Source: Gonocerus acuteangulatus (Eukaryota > Arthropoda > Insecta > Hemiptera > Coreidae). From it: a stretch of DNA of 64,000 bases. The stretch lies in NCBI GenBank assembly GCA_946811695.1, contig OX328130.1, forward strand, positions 77,569,081 through 77,633,080, given 5' to 3'. Position numbers and translations under genes: made by a program. Shown here piece after piece: positions 34,074 to 44,800 of the stretch. The notes under the pieces are model-generated. The model had not been told where the DNA came from. It saw only the letters and a list, made by a program, of their open reading frames with translations, and searched no databases. How positions within the stretch are numbered: the stretch's first letter is position 1; each line of letters begins with the position of its first letter.

Positions 34074-34253
34074 GGGGTCTCCTGTGGTCTAGTGGCTAGC
34101 GCCTTAGATTCATAAGCGGGAGATGGTGGGTTCGATTCCCAACCTCCGGCAGGAATTTTCTCATCCCACGGCTCTTTGGGGAAATTCCTCGCTGCACCCT
34201 GGATGTCGGCGGTAATGGCCTAGTTGTCGAAGCGCTATAAAAATAAAAATAAA
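34074..34253 (+). mobile_element. SINE-1, copy 2, with exact 13-bp TSD
   Basis: Same head as 2598 (TGGTCTAGTGGC, box B GGGTTCGATTCCCA, CAT at the anticodon position) and body. The tail is (AAAAT)n instead of pure A. The flanks AATAACGTAATAG at 34061-34073 and 34254-34266 are identical, marking target-primed insertion. Confidence 0.9.
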
Positions 34254-34510
34254 AATAACGTAATAGCTAATAAGCATAAATATTAAACAAATGGATGTTG
34301 CGTTTCGCCGACTAGAAAATTTCACATTTGGAGAATAAAATTTCAGTTTGTAGTTTAATAGTATTAGTATTAGAAAAAAAAATGTATTAACATACATGAA
34401 ACGTTTTCGACATATTTTAGACAATATATAAAATATTTCGAAAACTGTTGGAAATTGTGGGAAGGTGACCATTGGAAAGCTTACTACAAAAAGATTTTAC
34501 ATAACTTCGA
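34254..34510 (+). mobile_element. Family A fragment
   Basis: Contains CGCATAAATATTAAACAAATGG-like and GCCGACTAGAAAATTTCACATT words, then the late body with GACCATTGGAAAGCTTACT. The same stretch recurs at 35455-36150, so these are two related copies about 1.2 kb apart. Confidence 0.55.
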
Positions 34511-34519
34511 AAGTGTAAG

Positions 34520-34670
34520 CCTAATGTAATTTAAGTCTGATTTAGGTGGAAATCTCGTTTTTGAATGCATAGTTTATGCTTGGAATTTAATTAATTTATA
34601 TTTCCAGGCATTAACTATGCATTTAAAGAAGAGATTTCCACCTAAATCAGACTAAAATTACAATAACCTA
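34520..34670. repeat. Hairpin repeat, about 60-bp arms
   Basis: GTCTGATTTAGGTGGAAATCTC and TGCATAGTTTATGCCTGGAA-like sequence on the left return inverted on the right (TTCCAGGCATTAACTATGCA, GAGATTTCCACCTAAATCAG). It lies just after, or within, a family A fragment. A small MITE-like hairpin. Confidence 0.75.
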
Positions 34671-34856
34671 AAAAAGCCTATGGTCTATAAAAACAAGATC
34701 TAAAGGTTATGATATAATGTGTAAGAGACTAGCTGAATGTCCGTTCTTCGTCACGGCAGATAAGTAGTTATTTTATTTCGTTAAATAATGTGACCTCAAA
34801 ATTAACACTGCTGTATAATTTTTTGCAGTTAATTATAGCACGCTTCCCATCATACT

Positions 34857-35208
34857 GGGGCGAGGTTAGCTCAGTGGTAGAGCACTCGACTAATGAACTG
34901 GAGGACCAGGTTCAAAACCCGAGCGCGCACTAAAGATTTTTTCTTCTAGTGCTGCCGTTCGAGGGTTGGATTTGGGGTCCCAGATCATCCCTAGGATCAC
35001 CCAGCCTTTAATTAATTTAATTAATAATGGGTACCTTGGGTGCTAATGACTCTACCAGTCGAAGCAGCCAAGGGGAAAATCAGGCGGCCGGAGCATAGTA
35101 TTGACCACACTATCTCCCTAGTGTGCCGTATGGTCAAGAATCAGATACCTCTACAGTATCTGCCCCTCTGGGCCCTTGTGGCCTGTTACGGGACTGATTT
35201 TCTTTCCC
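34857..35208 (+). mobile_element. SINE-2, plus strand
   Basis: Head GGCGAGGTTAGCTCAGTGG with box A, AAT at the anticodon position, box B AGGTTCAAAACCC. The long body includes AATGGGTACCTTGGGTGC, TAGTGTGCCGTATGGTCA and the end GGGACTGATTTT. The flanks TCATACT at 34850-34856 and 35211-35217 suggest a short duplication. Confidence 0.85.
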
Positions 35209-35454
35209 CGTCATACTATATGTTATTCATCAATTGGTGACTAATCAAAGTATGATGTTTCTTGACACTGGGGCGCTCCGGACAAGTATCAACAAACGGA
35301 CAACCTAGAGATAACCCGTTATCTATAGGTCACCAGTACAGTTAAAATTCCTTATCAATAATAAATGGAAGTTAAAATTTAAAAATTGTTTCCAAGATTT
35401 CGTTTAGAAACACCAACTATCAGTGAGTGAGTGTTAGTTGACAAATATATCGTA

Positions 35455-35580
35455 GGTAACGTTATAGCCGATACGCATAAATATTAAACAAATGGGCTTT
35501 TAAGTTTAGCCGACTAGAAAATTTCATATTTGGAGAATGAAATTTCAGTTTAGAGTTTAGTAGTAATAGTATTAGAAAAA

Positions 35581-35618
<38 letters not shown>

Positions 35619-36150
35619 TATTAACAGACATGAAAAGTTTTGGAAATATTTTAGAAAATATATAAAATATGTCGAAAATGGGGGAGAGGCTAGCTCAGTG
35701 GTAGAACACTGGACTAATAAGCTGGAGACCTGAGTTCAAATCCTGAGCAAGCACTAAAGATTTTTTCTACTAGTGACTTCATGGGTTGAATTCGGCCTCC
35801 CTGTCCGTCCCTAGGCCGTTCCAGCCTTTGATTAATTTAATAATGGGTACCCGTTAAAAACGAAACAAAAAAAAAAAAAAAAATAATGGGTACCTTGGGT
35901 GCTAATGACTCTAGCAGTCGAAGCGGCCAAGGGGGAAATCAGGAGGCCGGAGCATAGTACTGACCACACTATCTCCCTAGTGTGCCGTATGGTCATGAAT
36001 CAGATACCTATATAGTATCCGCCCCTCAGGGCCCTCGTGGCCTGTTACGGGACTGATTTTTTTATTTCGAAAATGGTTTTAAACCCTGGGAAGGTGACCA
36101 TTGGAAAGCTTACTCAATTGTCTACATAAAAGATTCTACAGTACTTTTAG
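35455..36150 (+). mobile_element. Family A copy, interrupted by SINE-2 and running into the 28-bp array
   Basis: Family A words GCCGACTAGAAAATTTCATA, a small (TA)n (35584-35614), TTAACAGACATGAAAAGTTTTGG, then the SINE-2 at 35681. The body resumes at 36067 (CTTACTCAATTGTCTAC, AAAGATTCTACAG) and passes without a break into the 28-bp array. Confidence 0.65.
35681..36066 (+). mobile_element. SINE-2, plus strand, with 9-bp TSD
   Basis: Head with GGCTAGCTCAGTGGTAGAAC, AAT at the anticodon position, box B GAGTTCAAATCCTG, and the same long body and GGGACTGATTTTT end. The flanks TCGAAAATG (35672-35680 and 36067-36075) are identical. An internal partial duplication with a short poly(A) lies at 35847-35889, so AATGGGTACC appears twice. 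Confidence 0.85.
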
Positions 36151-37582
36151 ATGGGAGGATGTCAATCAAGGAATTTAGGTGGGAGGATGTCAATCAAGGA
36201 ATTTAGGTGGGAGGATGTCAATCAATGAATTTAGATGGGAGGATGTCAATCAATGAATTTAGATGGGAGGATGTCAATCAATGAATTTAGGTGGGAGGAT
36301 GTCAATCAATGAATTTAGATGGGAGGATGTCAATCTAGGAATTTAGATGGGAGGATGTCAATCAAGGAATTTAGATGGGAGGATGTCAATCAAGGAATTT
36401 AGGTGGGAGGATGTCAATCAATGAATTTAGATGGGAGGATGTCAATCAAGGAATTTAGATGGGAGGATGTCAATCTAGGAATTTAGATGGGAGGATGTCA
36501 ATCAAGGAATTTAGATGGGAGGATGTCAATCAAGGAATTTAGGTGGGAGGATGTCAATCAATGAATTTAGATGGGAGGATGTCAATCAAGGAATTTAGAT
36601 GGGAGGATGTCAATCAAGGAATTTAGATGGGAGGATGTCAATCAAGGAATTTAGATGGGAGGATGTCAATCAAGGAATTTAGATGGGAGGATGTCAATCA
36701 AGGAATTTAGATGGGAGGATGTCAATCAAGGAATTTAGATGGGAGGATGTCAATCAATGAATTTAGATGGGAGGATGTCAATCAATGAATTTAGGTGGGA
36801 GGATGTCAATCTAGGAATTTAGATGGGAGGATGTCAATCAAGGAATTTAGATGGGAGGATGTCAATCAAGGAATTTAGATGGGAGGATGTCAATCAATGA
36901 ATTTAGATGGGAGGATGTCAATCAAGGAATTTAGATGGGAGGATGTCAATCAAGGAATTTAGATGGGAGGATGTCAATCAAGGAATTTAGATGGGAGGAT
37001 GTCTATCTAGGAATTTAGATGGGAGAATGTCAATGAAGGAATTTAGATGGGAGGATGTCAATCAAGGAATTTAGATGGGAGGATGTCTATCTAGGAATTT
37101 AGATGGGAGAATGTCAATGAAGGAATTTAGATGGGAGGATGTCAATCAATGAATTTAGATGGGAGGATGTCAATCAAGGAATTTAGATGGGAGGATGTCA
37201 ATCAATGAATTTAGATGGGAGGATGTCAATCAAGGAATTTAGATGGGAGGATGTCAATCAAGGAATTTAGATGGGAGGATGTCAATCAAAGAATTTAGAT
37301 GGGAGGATGTCAATCAAGGAATTTAGATGGGAGGATGTCAATCAAGGAATTTAGATGGGAGGATGTCTATCTAGGAATTTAGATGGGAGAATGTCAATGA
37401 AGGAATTTAGATGGGAGGATGTCAATCAAGGAATTTAGATGGGAGGATGTCTATCTAGGAATTTAGATGGGAGAATGTCAATGAAGGAATTTAGATGGGA
37501 GGATGTCAATCAATGAATTTAGATGGGAGGATGTCAATCAAGGAATTTAGATGGGAGGATGTCTATCTAGGAATTTAGTGGT
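36147..37582 (+). repeat. 28-bp tandem array, about 51 units, with higher-order structure
   Basis: The unit consensus is GAATTTAGATGGGAGG followed by ATGTCAATCAAG, exactly 28 bp. Variants (AATGA, CTAGGA, GGTGGG) recur. The pair GTCTATCTAGG / GGGAGAATGTCAATGAAGG repeats at 37001, 37085, 37365, 37449 and 37561, spacings of 84, 280, 84 and 112 bp, all multiples of 28. The unit looks like a piece of the family A body (compare TTTTCGATGGGGCAATGTCAA at 14886). Confidence 0.9.
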
Positions 37583-37944
37583 TAACCCTTTAAGAGACAA
37601 AATTCCCTGTTGGTCCTAAAAGTTGTATATTACCTGATTTCTTACTATAGGAGGCCTAATTGAATAAATAAGACAGATTGCTCCGTATAAAAAATCGTAC
37701 TTCCGATTTTCATGGTATACCGTTATAGTAATGCATGATCATGGAGGGGTATGCAGAAATAGGCAACCCTCAACGCATTTAGGTGTGTTACGGGTTGCCT
37801 ACTCGACTTTTACGTTTTAACTTTTGCTGGTATTTTTCTTTCTGTCCCTTCATACTGTCCCTGTTTTAGAAGGCAGGCCTAGTGTAGGGTGCTTGTGAAT
37901 ATCATTTTCCCGTGCTTGTGACGTTTTTGGTTTTCCCAGACAAA
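37583..37944. other. Unassigned stretch
   Basis: It begins GTGGTTAACCCTTTAAGAGAC, where TTAACCCT resembles motifs at other array borders. No gene recognised. Confidence 0.25.
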
Positions 37945-38060
37945 GGCGCACCTGTGAGAGCCCTGTGAGGGATGCCCCTTTGAGAGCCCTGAGAGGGATG
38001 CCCCTGTGAGAGCCCTGTGAGGGATGCCCCTGTGAGAGCCCTGTGAGGGATGCCCCTGTA
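37945..38060. repeat. 27-bp tandem repeat, about 4 units
   Basis: The unit is GATGCCCCTGTGAGAGCC plus CTGTGAGGG, 27 bp, GC-rich, with few differences among units. Confidence 0.85.
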
Positions 38061-38213
38061 TATTTTTTAACCCTATAGAGACGGCGGGAGTCCTATGACA
38101 GAGGGTACCTGGTGACGGGACCCTCCCTGTCCCTCTTGACGACTTACTTCCACGCGCGCTAGATAATTGTCTTGTTTTTGTTTTTTTAGATTTGTGTTCT
38201 CATATTAGTAATT

Positions 38214-38217
<4 letters not shown>

Positions 38218-38278
<61 letters not shown>
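38218..38278. repeat. (TA)n microsatellite
   Basis: About 60 bp of TA immediately upstream of the LINE 5' region. It may mark the tract into which the LINE was inserted. Confidence 0.9.
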
Positions 38279-38280
<2 letters not shown>

Positions 38281-38576
38281 GGAGTTGGCTGCTGGTATTG
38301 CCACGGTTCGTATCGGGTCTGTAAAACATCTTCTTTTAAAGTGTTTATAAGTGTACAGTGATGAGTGTAGTGTAGTTAGGAAACGTTAAAATTATCCAGT
38401 GAAATAACCAGATCGATGGAAAAATCTATCGCTTGGAGAATAAGGTAGGCAATTAGCCATATTAATTAGGGAAAAGCGCATGCGCCTATCCCCTCCTTAC
38501 TTAACTCCAGATAACGATATCAGACCTCGTGAGTGTCCGAGTAACAACAGGAAGGTTATACAATCACGAAATAAAT

Positions 38577-39410
38577 ATGAATATAGACACCAATAACATT
38601 TTATCTAAATTGGATGTTTTACTTAATAGCAATAAAGACTTAAAAAAGGAAATTAATTCAATGAAGGCAGATCAAGAAAAAATAATTTCCAGTATTGAGG
38701 AAGTAAAATCATTGAAGGTACAGACTATAAAAAACACAGAAGATATTAACAATTTAAAAAAAGAAAATAGCAATTTTGAAAAAAGAATTAAGATGTTGGA
38801 GAAAATTGTTCTTGTTAATCAGCAATCAGTTTTTAAAAATGAAATAACTATTAATAATATACCCTATATTGATAATGAAGATATTCTAGATACTATTCTA
38901 GATGCTATATGGTCTAGATTAGAAATACCATTAGATTTAGAGAAAATAGATTGGTACAAAAGATATAAACTAAGAAATGGCTCGTATTCTAAAACTATAG
39001 GTGTAAGATTTACAAGATTTTCTCACAAATTAAATATTTTACAAGTCTTAAAAAGCAAAAAAAAATTTCTAACGTGGGAAAGTCTTAATCTTTCTATTAG
39101 CACAGATCGAACACAGCTTGTTTATATTAATGAACAAATGTCAGTGAAATATAGACTTTTATTTCATAAGGCCAAACAACTGCAGAAAGAGTCCATTCTT
39201 AAATATGAGAGCCAGTTCTTTTATTTCATAAGGCCAAACAACTGCAGAAAGAGCCCATTCTTAAATATGAGAGCCGGATCTTTTATTTCATAAGGCCAAA
39301 CAACTGCAGAAAGAGTCCATTCTTAAATATGAGAGCCGGATCTTTTATTTCATAAGGCCAAACAACTGCAGAAAGAGTCCATTCTTAAATATGAGAGCCG
39401 GATCTTTGTA
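38577..39410 (+). pseudogene. LINE ORF1 (coiled coil plus RRM-like), interrupted
   Basis: This ORF is open from 38529. MNIDTNNILSKL at 38577 is a likelier start because the coiled coil begins right after it. Residues about 22-95 form a Leu/Ile/Lys/Glu-rich coiled coil (NKDLKKEINSMKADQEKI, NNLKKENSNFEKRIKML). Next is an RRM-like region starting EITINNIPYIDNEDI and ending KFLTWESLNLS, then a basic C-terminal segment (HKAKQLQKESILKYES). This order matches nucleic-acid-binding ORF1 proteins of LINEs. At 39157 a 62-bp block starts four tandem copies; 62 is not a multiple of 3, so the frame breaks. The C-terminal tail RAGSLYVKRSEQHNKVKIES continues in another frame at 39391-39612. Inactive as it stands. 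Confidence 0.75.
39157..39405 (+). repeat. 62-bp tandem quadruplication inside LINE ORF1
   Basis: Four copies start at 39157, 39219, 39281 and 39343. Each runs from TTTTATTTCATAAGGCC through ACTGCAGAAAGAGTCC to TAAATATGAGAGCC. Copies are almost identical (AGTCC/AGCCC, CAG/CGG), so the duplication is recent. It disrupts the frame. Confidence 0.9.
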
Positions 39411-39612
39411 TGTGAAACGTTCTGAACAACACAATAAAGTTAAAATAGAATCTGAAGATGATTTTAAGGAAATTGAAGAAAATGCAGAATGCCAGTATGA
39501 AACAGATTCAGATGAATTCCGCATTAGTCCAAGCGAAGATAAAACAGGTACGCCGCCATCCAAGAAGGTGGAAGGAAGAACACCCAAGAGGAAGAAACGT
39601 AGCACTCCATGA
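39391..39612 (+). pseudogene. LINE ORF1 C-terminal tail, shifted frame
   Basis: RAGSLYVKRSEQHNKVKI resembles the '..G.IyvRk..' ending of LINE ORF1 proteins. It is followed by an acidic stretch (ESEDDFKEIEENAECQ) and a basic end (PKRKKRSTP). The frame differs from that at 38577, because of the 62-bp copies and a likely additional indel between LKY and RAG. Confidence 0.6.
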
Positions 39613-40335
39613 CTATCCAAGCAGCTGGTTCATTGGCCGCGAGAGTTTCGCATTCTCTTTTGGAATTCTTCAGGATACACAAATCTAATGAGTGAATTAT
39701 CATCCTTTAAGGACTTTAGGCTTCAGACCCAACCAGTTCTACCTCCTTCATCTCAATACTCCATCCAGGCCTTCTCTCCAGCCATCAAGGATAAGGTTCA
39801 TGGGCGAGCTGGTGGTGGCTTAATAGTTATCACTAACCCTTTACTAACCAATATTAGAATATTGAATATTACAATACATTGGATAATTTTTAGTTTTAAA
39901 TATAGCAATAAGGAAGTGTATATTGTTTTTGTTTACTTTAGACCTACATATGACATAGAGACTCTATTGGACTTACTTGACAGCACTCTACTCACTTTGC
40001 AGATACCATCAGAGGCTAATATCATTTGGGGTGGAGATTTTAACTGTCGTATGGGAATCCAAGAAAACATTCCTCAAGGTATTGAAAGCTATAATCTAAA
40101 TATTGAACATAAATCCCTGGATAGTGTTTACAATAAGAGAGGTCGAGTCCTTAGTGAATATATGACTTGTAAAGGATTAGTTTTGTTGAATGGTAGGACT
40201 AGAAGTGACACGCCTACATTCCATACTTTTATAAACACTAATGGAGAGAGTGTCATAGATCATGTTTGGTGTGTCTTAACCGAATTACAGGTTATTTCTG
40301 ACTTAGAAGTATCAAGTGCCGATCATTTATTTTAA
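39610..40335 (+). pseudogene. LINE ORF2 endonuclease domain without reverse transcriptase
   Basis: The 215-codon frame from 39688 has the hallmarks of an APE-type endonuclease of non-LTR retrotransposons: GRAGGGLIVI (residues 39-48), VYFRP (82-86), WGGDFN with the catalytic GDFN (114-119), TPTFHTF (175-181), IDHVW (190-194) and the terminal SADHLF (210-215). The N-terminal catalytic strands with the Asn and Glu of the active site are missing. A stop codon lies directly after the SDH motif, and the following AT-rich DNA has no RT. It cuts target DNA for retrotransposition in intact relatives; this copy could not. ORF1 ends only 75 bp upstream, so both belong to one element. Confidence 0.8.
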
Positions 40336-40742
40336 ATGAATAAAAGTTAATTATTTTTTATCTTATTTTTTATTCTTTACTTTTTTATTTATTTATTTTT
40401 TTTTGTTCTTTTAATAATTCACTTTTCAGTTAATTTAAATTTTATTTATGTTATAATATTATGACTATATTTATTTTAATCATAAGCGGAAGGATTTTAT
40501 TTATGTTATATTAGTTATATTATTTATTTCTCATATACAGATATTGTTATTTTGCAACTCATTTGCTCATTACAGTTTGTTCATATTAGTAAAATAGTGC
40601 AAATATATACTATAACAGCTAAGCAGTTATAAAAGTTAAAATTACTAAAAATAGGACTAACTAAATAAATATGTAAGCCAACTCCTTTGCTAAGGAGAAC
40701 TCCTGTATAGCAAATAAAATATATAATAGTAAAAATAATAAT

Positions 40743-40746
<4 letters not shown>
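40336..40746. other. AT-rich stretch after the endonuclease
   Basis: T-rich with ATTTATTT words and possible AATAAA-type signal GAATAAAAG at 40338. No RT or gene. Confidence 0.35.

Positions 40747-40811
<65 letters not shown>
40747..40811. repeat. (TA)n(TG)n microsatellite
   Basis: About 33 bp of TA followed by about 31 bp of TG. Confidence 0.9.
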
Positions 40812-40813
<2 letters not shown>

Positions 40814-41236
40814 CTTTAATTAGTGCAGAACCTTTTCCACGTAACACCTTTGTACTACTGATAGAAAACATATATCCCTGGAAACTGCGATGCTTCCTCA
40901 GCAAATCATATTGTTTACGCTTCGGAAAAAGCCTATCGTCTTCGTCGAAATCCTAGAATGCTCTTCAATATTACTTCCTGCAGTTGAGGAAGGACTGGGC
41001 TGCAATTTATCATCTTCCGAAAATTCTCAAACACGTATACTAAGAAATCTTACTAGTATTCTAAATGAACTAGAGAAGCCTACCGCCCTTATTTTTTTTA
41101 AATTTAATTTTCGAGCTTCGCAACGACAGCGATTTGCTCTTTTTAAAATACAACAAATACAGATTCATGCAAAAATACAAACTTATAGAACCAAATAAAG
41201 CAAATGAAATGAAGCGACCGTCCTTATACGATATAG
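40812..41236. other. Unassigned, with a partial match to the adjacent 44-bp unit
   Basis: The 102-codon ORF at 40890-41198 shows no motif. At 41070-41085, CTAGAGAAGCCTACCG matches the 44-bp unit (CTAGAGAAGCCCACCG) in 15 of 16 positions, 170 bp before the array starts. Confidence 0.4.
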
Positions 41237-41242
41237 AGTGAG

Positions 41243-43775
41243 GTGGCTGCTAGAGAAGCCCAACGTCAGCCAGTGACGGCTTTGTGCTGGCTGCTAGAGA
41301 AGCCCACCGTCAGCCAGTCACGGGTTTGTGCTGGCTGCTAGAGAAGCCCACCGTCAGCCAGTCACGGGTTTGTGCTGGCTGCTGGAGAAGCCCACCGTCA
41401 GCCAGTCACGGCTTTGTGCCGGCTGCTGGAGAAGCCCACCGTCAGCCAGTCACGGGTTTGTGCTGGCTGCTAGAGAAGCCCACCGTCAGCCAGTCACGGG
41501 TTTGTGCTGGCTGCTAGAGAAGCCCACCGTCAGCCAGTCACGGGTTTGTGCTGGCTGCTAGAGAAGCCCACCGTCAGCCAGTCACGGGTTTGTGCTGGCT
41601 GCTAGAGAAGCCCACCGTCAGCCAGTCACGGGTTTGTGCTGGCTGCTGGAGAAGCCCACCGTCAGCCAGTCACGGCTTTGTGCCGGCTGCTGGAGAAGCC
41701 CACCGTCAGCCAGTCACGGGTTTGTGCTGGCTGCTAGAGAAGCCCACCGTCAGCCAGTCACGGGTTTGTGCTGGCTGCTAGAGAAGCCCACCGTCAGCCA
41801 GTCACGGGTTTGTGCTGGCTGCTAGAGAAGCCCACCGTCAGCCAGTCACGGGTTTGTGCTGGCTGCTAGAGAAGCCCACCGTCAGCCAGTCACGGGTTTG
41901 TGCTGGCTGCTAGAGAAGCCCACCGTCAGCCAGTCACGGGTTTGTGCTGGCTGCTAGAGAAGCCCACCGTCAGCCAGTCACGGGTTTGTGCTGGCTTCTA
42001 GAGAAGCCCACCGTCAGCCAGTCACGGGTTTGTGCTGGCTGCTAGAGAAGCCCACCGTCAGCCAATCACGGGTTTGTGCTGGCTGCTAGAGAAGCCCACC
42101 GTCAGCCAGTCACGGGTTTGTGCTGGCTGCTAGAGAAGCCCACCGTCAGCCAGTCACGGGTTTGTGCTGGGTGCTAGAGAAGCCCACCGTCAGCCAGTCA
42201 CGGGTTTGTGCTGGGTGCTAGAGAAGCCCACCGTCAGCCAGTCACGGGTTTGTGCTGGGTGCTAGAGAAGCCCACCGTCAGCCAGTCACGGGTTTGTGCT
42301 GGGTGCTAGAGAAGCCCACCGTCAGCCAGTCACGGGTTTGTGCTGGCTGCTAGAGAAGCCCACCGTCAGCCATTCACGGGTTTGTGCTGGCTGCTAGAGA
42401 AGCCCACCGTCAGCCAGTCACGGGTTTGTGCTGGCTGCTAGAGAAGCCCACCGTCAGCCAGTCACGGGTTTGTGCTGGGTGCTAGAGAAGCCCACCGTCA
42501 GCCAGTCACGGGTTTGTGCTGGCTGCTAGAGAAGCCCACCGTCAGCCAGTCACGGGTTTGTGCTGGCTGCTAGAGAAGCCCACCGTCAGCCAGTCACGGG
42601 TTTGTGCTGGGTGCTAGAGAAGCCCACCGTCAGCCAGTCACGGGTTTGTGCTGGCTGCTGGAGAAGCCCACCGTCAGCCAGTCACGGGTTTGTGCTGGCT
42701 GCTAGAGAAGCCCACCGTCAGCCAGTCACGGGTTTGTGCTGGCTACTGGAGAAGCCCACCGTCAGCCAATCACGGGTTTGTGCTGGCTGCTAGAGAAGCC
42801 CACCGTCAGCCAGTCACGGGTTTGTGCTGGGTGCTGGAGAAGCCCACCGTCAGCCAGTCACGGGTTTGTGCTGGGTGCTGGAGAAGCCCACCGTCAGCCA
42901 ATCACGGGTTTGTGCTGGCTGCTAGAGAAGCCCACCGTCAGCCAATCACGGGTTTGTGCTGGCTGCTAGAGAAGCCCACCGTCAGCCAGTCACGGGTTTG
43001 TGCTGGCTGCTAGAGAAGCCCACCGTCAGCCAGTCACGGGTTTGTGCTGGGTGCTGGAGAAGCCCACCGTCAGCCAGTCACGGGTTTGTGCTGGCTGCTA
43101 GAGAAGCCCACCGTCAGCCAGTCACGGGTTTGTGCTGGCTGCTAGAGAAGCCCACCGTCAGCCAGTCACGGGTTTGTGCTGGCTGCTAGAGAAGCCCACC
43201 GTCAGCCAGTCACGGGTTTGTGCTGGCTGCTAGAGAAGCCCACCGTCAGCCAGTCACGGCTTTGTGCTGGCTGCTGGAGAAGCCCACCGTCAGCCAGTCA
43301 CGGGTTTGTGCTGGCTGCTAGAGAAGCCCACCGTCAGCCAGTCACGGGTTTGTGCTGGCTACTGGAGGAGCCCACCGTCAGCCAGTCACGGCTTTGTGCT
43401 GGCTGCTGGAGAAGCCCACCGTCAGCCAGTCACGGCTTTGTGCTGGCTGCTGGAGAAGCCCACCGTCAGCCAGTCACGGGTTTGTGCTGGCTGCTGGAGA
43501 AGCCCACCGTCAGCCAGTCACGGCTTTGTGCTGGCTGCTGGAGAAGCCCACCGTCAGCCAGTCACGGCTTTGTGCTGGCTGCTGGAGAAGCCCACCGTCA
43601 GCCAGTCACGGGTTTGTGCTGGCTGCTAGAGAAGCCCACCGTCAGCCAGTCATGGCTTTGTGCTGGCTGCTAGAGAAGCCCACCGTCAGCCAGTCACGGC
43701 TTTGTGCTGGCTGCTAGAGAAGCCCACCGTCAGCCAGTCACGGGTTTGTGCTGGCTGCTGGAGAAGCCCACCGTC
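41243..43775 (+). repeat. 44-bp GC-rich tandem array, about 57 units
   Basis: The unit GCTGGCTGCTAGAGAAGCCC plus ACCGTCAGCC and AGTCACGGGTTTGT is exactly 44 bp. Variants (CTAGAG/CTGGAG, GGGTTT/GGCTTT, GGCTGC/GGGTGC, CAGTCA/CAATCA) recur in blocks, pointing to block duplications. The array is markedly more GC-rich than its surroundings. Because 44 leaves remainder 2 on division by 3, any frame cycles through all three phases and stays open for up to 165 codons. These ORFs are by-products. Confidence 0.95.
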
Positions 43776-44394
43776 GAGAAAGGGTTAAGTCCTCCTGGCA
43801 TCTAGCGGGAATGTTTAAAACTATTCCAGTGACGCTGCTCCTAAATTGAAAGTTTTCTAACTAAAAGCCGCACAATCGGTGTTTGTTGGCGATAGGGTTA
43901 AAAATGTTAGATTCGTTGCTTTAAACGGTTTTTTTTTGTTTCATTTCCTCAGTATATTATTGTTTGTTTATTTTTAATTTAATGTTAATTGTTTTTAGCG
44001 GGAATAATAATTTACCAGAAAAATAAGATACTTGAACAACAATTTTTTCGAGAGGAAGTCGAAGGGGACGAGACTGCAGTTAGTGGAGCCAAAAATGTAA
44101 CTTTCGTTTAGAATGTTAATGGAGTAATTTGTTTGTTTCTGTTTTGTTTTTAGTCTGCTTAATGGCGTATCAACAGCTGGGCTATCAACGCCGGGCTATC
44201 TATAGGTTGCCGCCCTTTTATAATGTCAACAGTACGTGGTCGGTCACCCATTCGGGTACTGACCGTTGCTTAACTTCGATGATCAACGGGAACCGGTGCA
44301 TTCAACGTGGCTAAGGTCGTTGGCTGTTGGAGTAGCTGTTTTCATTTTTCCCAAAATGTTAACTATATTTATTCCAGGCATTCCAAATGACACT
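43776..44394. other. Unassigned stretch
   Basis: The array border reads GAGAAAGGGTTAAG. Poly(T) near 43930. The 61-codon ORF at 44129 has no motif. Confidence 0.25.
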
Positions 44395-44450
44395 AGACCT
44401 AAGAACGGATGCGCGCTAAGATGACGCAGTTCCTGTGAGTCGGACTTCTT
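44395..44450 (+). mobile_element. Family A 3' end fragment
   Basis: GCGCGCTAAGATGACGCAG, hairpin and GTGAGTCGGACTT, with 25 bp of the subterminal AGACCTAAGAACGG. The body is absent. Confidence 0.75.
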
Positions 44451-44800
44451 TAATGTCTAACAAGAAGCCATATTCATTGCTTCAAAGTGTGCAATCTTAG
44501 ATCAATAAATCTTGGGTTTTATTATCTCTGAGAATATGGTTTTGACGGCTTTTGCTAATGAATTCATGTTCAGATGTCAACTGCTTCCTGAATTCATGTA
44601 GTCACCAACGTTGCTCTGTCAGCTGATCATGTACATACTGTTGTCAGGGGGTGTCACCGATCGAAATCCATTCAACTCCACCCCTAGTGGTGGAGGGGAG
44701 CCGCAGAGAATGGACCTATAGTCTGAAACGGACAAGCCGAGTCGCTTCCAGCCGCTGTGAAGGGAGGGAAGGAGGGATTCAGCTTGTGGAGGTTAGGGTG
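44451..44800. other. Unassigned stretch
   Basis: No gene seen. A small inverted repeat CCACCCCTAG-TGGTGGAGGGG lies near 44679-44700. Confidence 0.25.

Noticed and set aside
41284..43717. Long ORFs of 77-165 codons in the 44-bp array
   Set aside because: They overlap in different frames with the same repeated wording. The period is not a multiple of 3, and openness follows from the lack of stops in the unit.
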